Source: Metridium senile
Lineage: Eukaryota > Cnidaria > Anthozoa > Actiniaria > Metridiidae
Direction of reading: 5' to 3'
DNA length: 64,000 bases
Assembly (NCBI GenBank): GCA_949775045.1
Contig: OX459097.1
Coordinates: 6,961,685-7,025,684 of the forward strand
Made by a program: the position numbers and the translations under genes. Of the stretch, positions 1 to 12,147 are shown one piece after another. Below the pieces are notes generated by a model. The model was not told the origin of the DNA and made no database searches. It saw only the letters and a list, made by a program, of their open reading frames with translations. Position 1 is the stretch's first letter; each line of letters opens with the position of its first letter.

Positions 1-84
1 TTTGAAGATGAAGATGACAGTGGAACTGAAGAGGAAAATGATAGCGAAGAGCAAAGAAGTGAAGAGGAAGATATAGAAGAGTAA
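1..84 (+). CDS. C-terminal end of an unidentified acidic protein (partial)
   Basis: Frame 1 is open from the first base to a TAA at 82-84 and encodes 27 residues, almost all Glu, Asp and Ser, ending ...EEDIEE. The codon use and the long AT-rich sequence after the stop look like the last exon and 3'UTR of a real gene. Acidic tails of this kind occur in many nuclear and chromatin proteins, so no function can be assigned. The gene body lies outside the window. A possible polyadenylation signal lies near 1294 (aataaa). Confidence 0.5.
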   Translation, partial: FEDEDDSGTEEENDSEEQRSEEEDIEE

Positions 85-203
85 ATCAGCCATATTTGAA
101 CTTATTTATTTTGAATTTATATCAGCATTTACTGTTGGATTGCCCCCAAAAAGAAAGTCTGTGTAATATACATATATTTTGACATTCTTAATCAAACCAT
201 ATT

Positions 204-492
204 TAGAGGGGAATGGTTAGGAAACCTATTGTTATATGTCTTTGTTCGCCTTTTTTCAATCATGAGAGTGCACAATCTTTTGTTTTACCATTGTTTTACC
301 CTCACTGGCTACGGCTGAATGACTGGATCCAAGCGTTTCTTCTTATAGATAATGTTATATTCTAAACAATAATACAATAGAGAAAGCCGTTTCTAAAGAG
401 AATAGAACAAAGATTGTGCACAGTTATGACCGGCCCAGCATCAAAAGCAAACAAAGACATATAACAATAGGTTTCCTAACCATTCTCCTCTA
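204..492. mobile_element. Palindromic MITE
   Basis: The left arm (from 204, tagaggggaatggttagg...) is repeated as its reverse complement at the right end (to 492, ...cctaaccattctcctcta). The arms run about 40 bp or more at each end. There is no coding capacity, so this is a non-autonomous inverted-repeat element. Confidence 0.8.
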
Positions 493-1500
493 TGATCAAA
501 CATGTATACATTGATGCTGTTTTTGAGGCATTGATGGGATACAAGTGTTAAAAGGACAGACTAATTTTTAGGAATCTATAAATCTCAGGTTATAAAGTAA
601 AACCCCACATGTATCTTTCAAGTTAGCCTAAAAAAGTTATTATATAAATGGGAAATAAGGCTATTTAGATAAAAATGTGTTTTTTTTCCTGGAAGACTAC
701 TGGTGCAGCCTATCATTTACAGTAAAACTATGAAAACCACAAACACCTAAAATATGTCTGGAATGTTTATTATCTTACGGGAGATGGTTTCATACGAGGG
801 TGGTTGTTCAAAGAGAGTGTACACAACAACAAAAACAACAACAATCATGTTTATTCGGTACCATAAGCATCTAGACAAATCGATTAACATAATATTATGT
901 AAATAAGTTGCTTGAATGTGATTAGTCAGAAGACGATAAAGATTCCAGACATATTATAGTTGTTCATGGTTTTCTTAGTTTCACTGTAATACAATATATG
1001 AATATAGTTATGTCTACATTACTTCTGAAATGCATTGCAACGGATAATTTCCATTGCCTGGTAGAATATGGTTTGTTTATATGTAATTTCTAAGTAGTAC
1101 ATGTTAATTATGAAATAAGATCCTTTTCAAACCCTTATGCGAAAAAAGGTTCTTATGTAATGGTGGTCTAAATCCAGGTTCTTATCTGTGGGGTTTTATT
1201 TATTATTGTTTTATATGTATATAGTTGTATATTGCTCTAATTTTTTTATATTTTAAAAAGCATTGAGAGTGTGCATGATGCATTGTTTTTATGAAATAAA
1301 TTAATATTATTATTATAACTGTGTTGTAAAATATGAGCAACCCATCTGTATTTGATATACAAATTAATCTGCAAGCCAATTGGTATTTACATTACAAATA
1401 TGAAATTGTCGTGGATGAGAAAACTAAAGTTACAGTTTATGCAAATCGAGTAAAATCTTGCTGCGGTGATTTTTCTATTGTGCTGTAATTATAAATAATG

Positions 1501-1565
1501 AAACTGGGCACTATTAATTAATGAAATAAAAAAAACATGAGATGCTAATTAGTAGTGCCCAGGTT
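1501..1565. repeat. Short inverted repeat (MITE-like)
   Basis: Arms aaactgggcactattaatta and taattagtagtgcccaggtt flank an A-rich loop of about 25 bp. The arms are about 20 bp with one or two mismatches. It is probably a small foldback element or remnant. Confidence 0.6.
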
Positions 1566-2099
1566 TATTTTAAATTGTTTGAAGAGTAAGGGTATGTATC
1601 ATGTATCATAGTAACAAAATCATATTCGGTACATGTACATATCCTAAGGATACATTTTGCATGAAAATGAATTACTGTTAGTCACTGTCTAATGTCCCTC
1701 TATATTATTATGATTTTATTGCTGCTACATGTCCCGGGATATGCTCCTGCTAAATGAACTCTGGAGTGCAAGAACCTTCAGATTATAGATTTAAAAGCGT
1801 GAATTGGCCACTCAAAATATAGTTTGAGGCCAAGATGAAATACAAAAGAAATACCTATTTTTGGAAAGTACATTACCTTCATAACTCAGTTGGTTCTGTG
1901 TTAAACAAGTTCTTATATTTTGGGGTATTTAAATGACAATTTAGAGTGTTAGGTTCTTAATTCATTAGGTTCTTATATGTGAGTTTTTTTAATGTAGTAA
2001 TTTTCAAAATTATTTTAGAAATAAAGATTTATTGTTTTTAAACTTCAAATCTATATTTAACAACTCTTTCGATACCCTAAAAGATACCAAATCACCGAT

Positions 2100-3100
2100 T
2101 TTTACCCGCGTAAGAGAGCATATCCGATGGGTCCCCCCTCCCCCCGGGTCTCCATGACAATGAGAGATTATTGCGTGAAGTTGCTTTCTATTGCATGCCT
2201 TCAATATATGTTTCCCCGACGTCTTTTATTTTGAAACCATATTTTTGCAACACTATTACCACAGTTTGCGATATCGCAATTCTCGGGACTACACTATTAC
2301 CACAGTTCGCGATATCGCAATTCGCGGGACTACACTATTACCATAGTTTGCGACATCGCGAATTATGGGGGAAAACGGGCTCACCCGCGAGATCAAATCT
2401 CATATCTTATAGAATTGTATAAAGTCTACAAGAATACTATGCTTCGACAGAAACATTTCGCAGCAGCTCCATACTTTGCGATGTCGCAAAGTGTGGTACC
2501 AAACCTTGCGACATCGCAAACTTTGGTTAAAGACCGGGCAACCACACTTTGCGATGTCGCGAACTACGGTTTTATCACCATGAAGCAATGCCTTTTTTAC
2601 CCCTAAGAGAGCATACCCGATGGGTTCCCTCCCCCCTTCCCCCCGGGTCTCCAAGACAATGAGAGAATGTTGAATGGAATATGCCTTTGCGTGAAGTTGC
2701 TTTCTATTGCATGCCTTCAATATATGTTTCCCCGACGTCTTTTATTTTGAAACCATATTTTTGCGACACTATTACCACAGTTTGCGATATCGCAATTCTC
2801 GGGACTACACTATTACCACAGTTCGCGATATCGCAATTCGCGGGACTACACTATTACCATAGTTTGCGACATCGCGAATTATGGGGGAAAACGGGCTCAC
2901 CCGCGAGATCAAATCTCATATCTTATAGAATTGTATAAAGTCTACAAGAATACTACGCTTCGACAGAAACATTTCGCAGCAGCTCCATACTTTGCGATGT
3001 CGCAAAGTGTGGTACCAAACATTGCGATATCGCGAACTTTGGTTAAACACCGGGCAACCATACTTTGCGATGTTGCGAACTACGGTTTTATAGCATTACA
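2100..3100. repeat. Tandem duplication (~500 bp unit) with CpG-rich palindromes
   Basis: Two near-identical copies, about 2100-2594 and 2595-3100, share the landmarks gagagcat(a/c)cccgatggg, a C-run, gcgtgaagttgctttctatt and several palindromes of the form TTTGCGATATCGCAA or TTTGCGATGTCGCAAA. Copy 2 has a ~20-bp insertion near 2670. The short open frames in both copies are by-products of the repeat. The same palindrome core recurs in the array at 4008-4486. Confidence 0.85.
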
Positions 3101-4007
3101 GTATGTGTGTGCAATTCCGGACGGTTTTAAGATAAATTGCCATATCATTCGTTAAATTCATTGTTTAAGAAACATATTTTTCCTTGAGATGAGGGTCAGT
3201 TTTAGCGGTTAATAGAAATGTTATGGATATATTTGTAAAGTAGCTTGAGTGGTGCAATTTCGGACAGTTGTGTGCAAAGCCGGACACTATTAAGTAGGTT
3301 CTGTTTAATCAATTCTTTGAAGTTATTTCCTAATTTTCGAATGCTTATGATAGATTTTCTATTTCCACAGTAAAATGTGAGATTAAAGCATAAATTTGCA
3401 CTCGTGCGCTGGATTCTGCAAATGAATATAAATGTCCTACTAAATGAATAGTGCATGATGATTAAACTATCCAAAAGATAAATTTTGCAGTTTGCAAAAT
3501 CAACCTGCAGTTGAATTGTATATTTTTTTAACGACATTTTAACCTATAATTCAAAGTTACGGGTGATTGTTTATCTTGTTTATTTTATCGTCCGGGATTG
3601 CACATACCTTAGTGGATTTTAGTAGTATTTTTAAAACCGTCTCCTACACTTATTTTAAACTTATAAAAGTTCTTCTTTTCACACAAGATAACACATAGTT
3701 TGCAATTGAAAACCTACTACATATCTTGGCGTTATCATTTGATTCTGCATAATAATCACCATTTTAAGTTTAACATGTAATTCAAAGCGTGTTAAAAACT
3801 GACTTATTGCGAATTTGCATATTCACAATATCGCTTTTTTTCCTCTCTGAAAATACCTCGATTGTCACAAATAAACTTCCTACACAATAGAACACATACA
3901 AATACTTAATTCTATAATGTTGTTTTCAAATTCGATCGCTTTTTTAACGCTTAAATGCCAAAGTGTCCGGATTTGTACACTGTCCGGATTTGCATACTGT
4001 ACTACAA

Positions 4008-4486
4008 TGCCACAGTTTGCGACAGCGCGAACTGTGGTTTAAAAGTAGACAGCCACACTTTGCGATGTCGCGAACTATGGTTTCAATACCATGGCCTATA
4101 GGCCATTACTCCAAAGCCACAGTTTGCGACAGCGCGAACTATGGTTTAAAAGTAGACAGCCACACTTTGCGATGTCGCGAACTATGGTTTAAAGAAGACA
4201 GCCACACTTTGCGATGTCGCGAACTATGGTTTCAATACCATGGCCTATAGGCCATTACTTCAAAGCCACAGTTTGCGACAGCGCGAACTATGGTTTAAAA
4301 GTAGACAACCACAGTTTGCGACATCGCAAACTATGGTTTAAAGAAAACAGCCACACTTTGCGATGTCGCGAACTATGGTTTCAATACCATGGCCTTTAGG
4401 CCATTACTCCAAAGCCACAGTTTGCGACAGCGCGAACTATGGTTTAAAAGTAGACAGCCACACTTTGCGATGTCGCAAATTATGTT
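4008..4486. repeat. Tandem array of CpG-rich ~28-bp palindromes
   Basis: At least ten units of the type CCACA.TTTGCGAYRTCGCRAACTATGG are arranged in a higher-order repeat, separated by tttaaaagtagacag, tttaaagaagacag or ttcaataccatggcctataggccattactccaaag (written here only in part). Each unit is itself nearly palindromic. Open frames across it (for example 3963-4250) result from the repeat. Confidence 0.85.
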
Positions 4487-6044
4487 TCTCTTACAATTTC
4501 AATGAATTTTTTCTGCTATAAACAGAGTAGAATGACTTTGTTTCTTCTACGTTTGAATACAAAAACCCGTAAAATGCATTTCAACCGAAAACTGCAGTTA
4601 CAATCAGACAAATAGCCAGCCAGCAGGTTTTTGGAGTTATATATGTTCCTTAACGTCACACTGGTTGCTGTTAAAAGGTAACTTACCTCAGACTCAGATT
4701 CATAATTGTCTCCTGACACCTGATTGACTAAAAGCATTTCAGAAACTTAGCTAACTTACTTTATATTAAAAACTTTAGTCCAACTCATATCCATGTTGTA
4801 TACAATTTACAAATTAGATCTGAATTGCTCGTATAATATCTGAGTACTGTGAACTAAGCATAATTTTCGTCATTTTTAGTTCAATAACATGCATGTGCGA
4901 TATATTATGGTTTTATTCAAAATTGAATTAAACGTTCCCAGGACTGTATAATCTTATTTTCCATGGTTATGGAATTTTCTATGCAGTAAACACTCGCAAA
5001 TAAAAACCTTTATTCTTAAGTCTGGCAAAAACGGTTCTTCCATTAAGGGGTAGTTTTTGGTAATTTAGGCAAAATAGGTACTTTAATGAAGTTCTTAATT
5101 GTTATAAAAGAGAATATGTAATATTTTATGATTAGAATAAATGTCTATTGTTTTCTAGTGCTATTACAACAATGTATTTAACACTAGACCTATATATACT
5201 ATGGTGCTGCTTATACTGTTTTATGGACTTCCTCTATTACAGCTTGGAATTTTCTTGTAAATTTGCAATACACTGTGTCAAAGTAAAACTCTTGGGTTTA
5301 TCCCGTGGTAATTTGACTGTAACTCGCATGTAAGAACCTGCTTGGCTTAACAGGTTGTTATACAAAAAATAATAAATAACAATCCATATATTAGCAATTT
5401 TAATATACATAATAATATTGATACATTGGATATGAACAGTAACAAAGACTTAAGACAAGAAATATATACACAAAGCGAATATCTATAAAATATTCATAAT
5501 TTATATAACTTGTATAAATACATTTAAACAATACAAAATTCCAATACTAAGTTCTAAAGTACATTGGAAATATATAAATATAAATGATTATTGTTTAATA
5601 TCCAGTTTTTTGATAATCTATATTTAAACTCACAATTTTACAAAAATGATTTTATAAAGAAAATCGAATTAATTCAATAATGTTTTGATAACATGTTATT
5701 TTGTAAATATACTTTGCGAACAATAACAACAACAATTATAACATATACAAGTAGAATTGCGCGCTCTGATTGGCCTATTTTTTATTGACAAGAAATAGAT
5801 ATCCCATAGAGATATCCCATAGAAATTTAATGTGAGGCGTTCACTAATGTTAGTGCAAAAACTCCAACTTAGACAAAACATTAAAACTGAAAGGTGCAAT
5901 ATGATTGGTTGATTATCAATTTATCTCAAGTTGTTCCGGTTGGAGTTTCTGCACTGTAATTAGAAATTTGAACCGATTTTGAATATTTCTTCAAGGATCT
6001 TGAAGGAGTAGGTTTAAAAACTGTGTTGGAGTTTTTTAATAAAT

Positions 6045-6117
6045 GAGAGAGTGTTTTGTCAGGTATAAAGATGCTTGCCTACAGCTCACATCTTTATACC
6101 TGATAAAACACTCTCTC
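6045..6117. repeat. 29-bp-arm inverted repeat
   Basis: gagagagtgttttgtcaggt... at 6045 is mirrored by ...acctgataaaacactctctc ending at 6117, around a 15-bp loop. The arms are almost perfect. It is a small foldback element. Confidence 0.75.
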
Positions 6118-6343
6118 TTTTTGTAAATAGTGCATAATTATTATTTATTTATAATGCCCTCCCTTCTGACGACATAGTGCAAACAATAAAATCGGGGAAC
6201 CACTAACAATACTAATTCATTACTGATGTCTTTGGTCTCCACATGCATATTGCACTACATAACATTTAATTAGCACATTCGTATGCCTTTAGTGTTTGCA
6301 CTCCAAGAGTTTGAACTCTGTATGATTATTATTTTGGACAAAA

Positions 6344-6477
6344 AGGGGCTGTTTATATAAAATCGAGCTGTCCCTGCTAGCCGGGATAACTCTATTGTTT
6401 TATATTCCCTGGGGGACTGAAAACAATAGAGTTATCCTGGATAGTAGGGACACCTCGCCTTCATATAAACAGCCCCT
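6344..6477. mobile_element. Palindromic MITE
   Basis: The arm aggggctgtttatata...gagttat is mirrored by ...tatataaacagccccta in imperfect form. The interior contains gggataactctattgtttt and its reverse complement. It lies just past the stop of the proline-rich gene. Confidence 0.7.
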
Positions 6478-6514
6478 AAGACTTGTCATAGTTGGAATTC
6501 TGTATAAATATTAT

Positions 6515-9500
6515 TTAATGTCCTTTGGACGATAAAATTTTATATAATTTTCCAGGTTTAACCTCTTTGTAGACTTTATAGACTTGGTCCTCTTTGAAAC
6601 AGCATTCTTGGAATGTGTTATATACTTTTTTTCTTTGATTAAATATAGAAGAGTGGCTGGTTTTACCAGGTCTTCTCATCTTTGGAGTCCAGGTTTTTAA
6701 AGGTGGACAATCCTTTCCTCCATGCTCCCAGATGTCTTTGATTTGTTGAAGACTATCAACATTACGTGGAATATGGAGGCTTAATAGCCACTCTCGGATA
6801 TTGGAGTGACCAGCTCCATATTCCCTATAAACTTGGACGGTCTGCGCATCAATTTGTTGATTTGGTGATGATGCCAGTGGAACAGATGCTGGTGGCATTG
6901 ACAGTGGTATGGATGTTGGTGGCAGTTGAACAGATGATAATGGCTGTGGTATGGATGTTGATGGCTGTAGTATGGACATTGGTGGAAGTGGTACAGATGA
7001 TAGTGGCTGTGGTATGGATGTTGGTGGCAGTTGAACATATGTTGATGGCAGTGCCATGGATGGTTGTGGCAGTGGAACAGATGATAGTGGCTGTGATATG
7101 GATGTTGGTGGCAGTGGAACAGATGTTGATGACAGTGCCATGGATGGTTGTGGCAGTGGAACAGATGATAGTGGCTGTGGTATGGATGTTGATGACAGTG
7201 CCATGGATGGTTGTGGCAGTGGAACAGATGATAGTGGCTGTGGTATGGATGTTGATGACAGTGACATGGATGGTTGTGGCAGTGCAACAGATGATAGTGG
7301 CTGTGGTATGGATGTTGATGGCAGTGACATGGATGGTTGTGGCAGTGCAACAGATGATAGTGGCTGTGGTATGGATGTTGATGGCAGTGCTATGGATGGT
7401 TGTGGCAGTGGAACAGATGATGGCTGTGGTATGGTTGTTAGTGGCTGTGGTATGGATGTTGACGTATTTTGGAACATGCTGAGAAATAATGATGACCAAT
7501 GAGCAATTTGCCTAGCTACATGTTGTGTGTCAGCTGCATTTGTGTTGTCAGGTAATGTAGGTATGTGGGTAGTGAAGTGCTGAAGCTTTGATGATATATT
7601 GTGAAGTGCGGCTAAAATGTCTTGTTGTATAGGTGACTGTGTGGATGATGTAGAAGGCAGAATTGGCTCTTGTGAAGGAGTGTGAGAATGTGGCGGAATG
7701 ATGACTGAGGTCATGGCATCATAGAATGTCCTAGACAACTCTGGTGCTGTCAGAGGTTCCTTATTCATTTCTGTGACCACTTTTTTGATGTCTTCTCTTT
7801 GATAGATTGTTTTTAAGTAATTTGTAAAAGTACACTCCTATAAAAAAAAATAGTATATCATTATAATATAAACAAGACATTTTGAAAAGACTGAAAAATA
7901 ATCTAAATTTAACTAAAAAAATTAAAAATACCTATTTGTAAATAAAAAATCTAAAAATACCTAATTTTTACAGAATGTGAACATAGACAGAAGAACTTAT
8001 CAACACAATGATCAAAAAGCAACTGTAAAATGACCAATATTTCCATATATCAATATGCTTTAAAAACCATTTGATTTCAATCAACTGATTTAAAGGTTAT
8101 CTTAGGTTATCTTATCTTTTCATTAGATTGTTAAAGCACTAGCAACACACATGTATAATTGCACAGCATACAAAGACATGTAGTGTTTTGACTGCTTATT
8201 TTTATCAACATTTCAAAGGTTCTAACTGCACAACAAGTAAAAGTTTATTAGGTATATTCTATCCAATAAGAACACTTAATCGTGCTAAGATATACAGATC
8301 AGTCAAAGGCGAGGTCACAGGCTTGGCTCATATAACAAAGGGGATATGGAGATTTAACATCTGCTTTTGAACAATCTCTTCTATAATTAAGAATTGATCA
8401 ATTAGTTACTTACTTCATCATCATCATCACCGCTACTTGCGAGTACATCATCATCACTAGAGTCATCAGAAACCTTTAAATAATAGAGACATGTTATTGG
8501 TAGTCATTAGTTTAATTCAAAGCCATTTTCTCATTAACTATAGGGCAAAAAGAAGGAATTGAACAATATTACAACTGCTGATTACTTACAATGCAATGCA
8601 TTATATTATTTGGACTGGAAGACATTACAATCTAGTAGAACAATTGCTCGACTGACTTTGTTGTATAAATTTAGAAATAACTTGGCAAATGTAGATGATA
8701 TTAATCTCAAACCAGTTACATATAATTATACACACACACGCTTGTCTGAGCATGCATATAAGATACCAAAAGTGTGATTATTATAAGTATGCTTTCATTC
8801 AAAGAACCCTACAGGAAAGGTAATAAGTTGCCAGGAAAAGTAGCATTAGCAAAATCACTATTTATAAGATATATTTTGATTTTTTTTTTCTGTTCCTCAT
8901 GTATTGTAATATGTAATGCAGCCTTTTATATTCAGTATTGAATTTTAGGCTTATATGGTAAATAATTAATAAATATTTCGCAGTATATGTAAATGTAGCA
9001 GAGCACGCAGAGTGAATTTCAACTGAAAATATGGCAAGTTTTTGTTTGTTTTAATTTGTCTTTTCATGAGAAACTATTATCGCAACTTGTAGAATTTTTA
9101 CTTGCTGATTACTTATAGTCTTTTTTTACTGGTAAAAATTCACTGCCAGAGAAATGCTCAAGCAATGGCAAATTCCAAGCAGCCAATGAAAATCCATGAA
9201 AAACGGATTAGGCAAGAGCCCCTGTTCTTCATCGCAGACGCTTGACAATGCGAAAATTTATAGAAATCTGGATCACTTTGACTTCATATAACTCCGCTAA
9301 ATTTGAACCAAATATCAACATTTTTACTTTTCTAAAAAGATAGTGTCATTAATATCCACGAGTGTTAATATTGTGAATATTGGAATTCATTGTGGAAATG
9401 TACTTGTCGAGAATAAAACGTTTGAAACATTCGCAAAATAACCGTAGCTACAACACGAATTTTGATCCTAATTCCAATGCCTCTCTTGCTTTTCATGTTT

Positions 9501-11635
9501 GCTGATTAATAAAGTTTAAATTTTCAGAATTCGAGTTTCAGGAGGTCAAAGTGATCAATCCAGATTGCTTTAAATTTTCTAGTTTGCTTGATTATTTTCC
9601 TTGATGCTCCTTGATGCACCGTCAAGATGTGTCAACTTACATGATCTTCGTTTTGAGATATTTCTGGTTCTTCTTCGACTTCTTCCTCAGATTCCTAGAA
9701 TTTAAAAACAAAACAAAAACAGATTAACAACAAATCTAAGTTTTACATTTTGTGTGAGACCACAAGTTTCTTATTAGACATAAATATAAGCTTAACGTAA
9801 GCTTACGTCCGTCGCGTCATATTACAAAAATCTACAAGTTGATAAACTTTGATAAGCTTATTCAAATCTTCTATTAAAACAGATGGAGTATAACATACTC
9901 TATAACATGTTCTATTATATTCTATTCTATTCCATGTATAACATGTTCTATTATTCAAAACTAACAGTAAAAAATATCAAATTATGCCAAGCGCCGTTTA
10001 ATAGGAAGAGTTCACGAAGAAAGCTGTCAGTCGACGAAAGTTTTCATACAGTTCGTTGGCGATTGTTATTCTAAGTAAACACTTCAATATCCTCGTTAAA
10101 AACTTCATTTCAATTAACTTACCCTTTCTGAATGTGGTTCAGTCTCCATATTGTAAGCGATGAAAAGCACAAGAACACCACGTGCACGAGAAGAAATTGA
10201 CTAAGGATATGTCCGTCAATATTTTTCGCCTTAGCTGCCTGGCCTTTTTCTCGGTAGGAAAATGACGTCATTGGTAGGAATCGTAGGATTTCCTACACCC
10301 ATATATGGAGGTGCCAAGAGACAGAATAATTATTTTTTTTTTCTCGAGATGGGTCCGCTAATAAACTTTATTTGTAAAGGGCAAAAATACAAAAGTTTTA
10401 AAGCATCAAAATACAACATGTGATAAGTTATGTTCTTAGCTTACAACGAAAACTAAAAAATCAAAACAAATTAAAAGATAATTTTAACAGATACGTTTTA
10501 AGCTTAGTTGACAGTGAGGACACTCGAACCATGAACACTTTGGGTTTTTTTGTTACTTTTTAAATTCACATAGATTAGAAATAAGAATTATTATTTACTT
10601 AACGTGTTTGAGCTCACTACTTAATTTTGAGAGGTTTTGAAACAGTATATATAAGCTTAAGGTTCAGAAAGTAATAACATGAAAAAAGTCAAGTGTTCAC
10701 GGTTCGAGTATCCTCACTGTAATTATTACATGCAAAACGATTTTAAAAGCTAGAAAGAGATGAAGACAATGGCAAATTGAAGGTTACAACGAGAGAGGTT
10801 ACTATAGCTCTAGTTTAACTAACCTGAGTTGAAAGTGGCGTTGACGTGAGAGTAGGTGCTGTCAAACTCGTTGAAGAAGAATCGTTTAAATCATGAGTGG
10901 AAACGCTGTCATCCAAACTGTCAATGGTTTCTTGACTTTCAAACTCGTCGTCCTCATCTGAATCGGAAATGAGGGGTCTCTTCCTACTTGTTGTTTCTGG
11001 TACTTGCTTAGACTGAGAGACATTCTGAACCGGCTTGCCACCTTCATCGAAACTCTGTGGCATAAACAAGTACGTAAAGACCAATACGACACATGCGCAC
11101 ATTTAATCTTGGGCATGCGCAATAAAATAGTTTTCCCGCCAAAACTCGATGTGCGAAATGTGTTGCAATAATCCCCAAATCAATAAATTGTGCGTAACTT
11201 GAGCGTAATCTTAGTTCTAATCAAGATGAAGGTAGCATAAAATCAAGAGAATGTTTAAAATTGATTTGAACATCTATCAAACAACAACAAAATCAGTATA
11301 CATACCATTCCTGTCAGTTTTTTCCATGCGGCGAGTGCGTCACGCTTTTGTTTAAGCGTCTTAAACATATCGGTAATTTCTACTCTCTCCAAAGTAATAA
11401 ACATTTCACCATCGATTTCATCGATTTCTTAATAATTGAGAAGTGAGAGACAGAATCTGTCCGGAACAGAGATCAACTAATCTGCCATTCGGCATCATTA
11501 ACCTAGCTGACGGTGGCGACATGCCTCCGAATCTGCGATCTTACCTTCAAAAGCTTGCGCTACTTCTGCTGGAACTCCATTTTCTAAAAGCAAATCTGCT
11601 AGTTGTTCTTTAGTGTTTTTTTTGAGCGAATCCAT
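6515..11635 (-). CDS. SAM-like / acidic / proline-rich repeat / GCR1_C-like protein
   Basis: Not recognised as a named gene. Phase-compatible exons: 11545-11635 (ATG start), 11306-11427, 10824-11054, 9641-9694, 8414-8473, 6515-7837 (stop at 6515). This reads as ~626 aa. A separate ATG exon at 10123-10149 (METEPHSER) can replace the first three exons and give 487 aa. Exons 1-2 look like a SAM domain (KEQLADLLLENG... KLTGM). The next exons are acidic and Ser-rich (SDSDEDDEFES, SDDSSDDD). The last exon holds ~10 copies of a 21-residue Pro/Ser repeat (IPQPLSSVPLPQPSM), then a ~90-residue tail with IKDIWEHGG...CPPLKTW and a basic FNQRKKVYNTF segment. That tail resembles GCR1_C DNA-binding domains (inference). 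Head-to-head with the C2H2 gene at 12148. The introns carry a MITE at 9251-9580 and another at 10511-10720. Confidence 0.6.
6849..7480. repeat. 63-bp coding minisatellite (proline-rich repeat)
   Basis: About ten tandem copies of a 63-bp unit (e.g. gatgacagtgccatggatgg...). On the minus strand they encode the 21-residue Pro/Ser repeats of the gene at 6515-11635. The period is a multiple of three, so copy number changes keep the frame. Long open frames in the other phases and on the plus strand (His-, Gly/Asp- or Val/Met-rich) are shadows of this repeat. Confidence 0.85.
9251..9580. mobile_element. MITE with ~30-bp inverted termini
   Basis: gaaaatttatagaaatctgg...cactttgac near 9251-9282 is mirrored by gtcaaagtgatc...ccagattgctttaaattttc near 9545-9580. 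There is no coding content. It lies in an intron of the proline-rich gene. Confidence 0.65.
10511..10720. mobile_element. MITE with CAGTGAGGA terminal inverted repeats
   Basis: acagtgaggacactcgaacc...gaacactt at 10511 is mirrored at the right end (aagtgttcacggttcgag...cctcactgt, to 10720). The ~33-bp TIR starts with CAGTG, as in many Tc1/mariner- or CACTA-type elements. Superfamily not assigned. Confidence 0.75.
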
Positions 11636-12147
11636 ATCGAAAGCTTTCTAGTACAATGATTGATTTCGTGTTAATATTCTCAGCAGTTCTACCTACGACC
11701 GTAGTTGAAGACGAAGTGCGCGGTAAAGGTACTGTAACGGTCAGAAATCTGAGCCTTCAAGAGGCCGGGTTACTTTATATGCTAATTGGCTATTGTTACA
11801 TATTTGGACACTTACAAAACATATACGTCATGGCGACTTTGAGTGACCAAAAAAACCTATTCTGCAAGGAGAGTGCTTTACAAAGCATTAATCAACTCAA
11901 AAGATTTCTGAATTAATTTTAACAAAGCAATCAATGTATATAAGGGGTAATAACCATACGATATATTAAAGCGCGCGCGGCGTATTAAAGCGCACGTCGT
12001 TTGCCGACACAAATTTCTAACAAAGAACGTCAATCAAAAAACACAATGGCTCAGTCCAAACATAACACGAGTGACGTATCGATTGATGTCGAGTGCGTGG
12101 CGCGTGTTTTAAAGGTGTGTGGAGATCAAACACTCTAGAAGCTCAAG
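11636..12147. promoter_or_regulatory. Intergenic region between divergent genes (probable bidirectional promoter)
   Basis: 512 bp separate the minus-strand ATG (11635) from the plus-strand ATG (12148). The segment includes a CpG-rich patch near 11968-12000 (gcgcgcgcggcgtattaaagcgcacgtcg). A short upstream ORF opens at 12046 and ends in frame with TAG at 12136-12138, before ATG 12148. A shared core promoter is inferred from position and base composition only. Confidence 0.4.

Larger units (their letters stand above)
85..2099. other. Gene-free AT-rich stretch, 3'UTR/intergenic
   Basis: No exon with coding character and paired splice sites was found here. It holds two palindromic elements (204-492 and 1501-1565, listed separately). 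The rest is low-complexity A/T-rich sequence, probably partly the 3'UTR of the gene ending at 84. Confidence 0.5.
4500..6514. other. Gene-free region with two foldback elements
   Basis: No supported exon. The palindromes at 6045-6117 and 6344-6477 are listed separately. The remainder is AT-rich with only short spurious open frames. It lies downstream of the minus-strand gene ending at 6515. Confidence 0.5.

Noticed and set aside
4008..4486. CRISPR-like array
   Set aside because: Spacers are themselves repeated and the context is eukaryotic; this is a palindromic tandem repeat.
12046..12138. Upstream ATG in frame with the C2H2 gene
   Set aside because: Ends at TAG before ATG 12148; bypassing it would need a ~33-bp intron. 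Treated as an upstream ORF.
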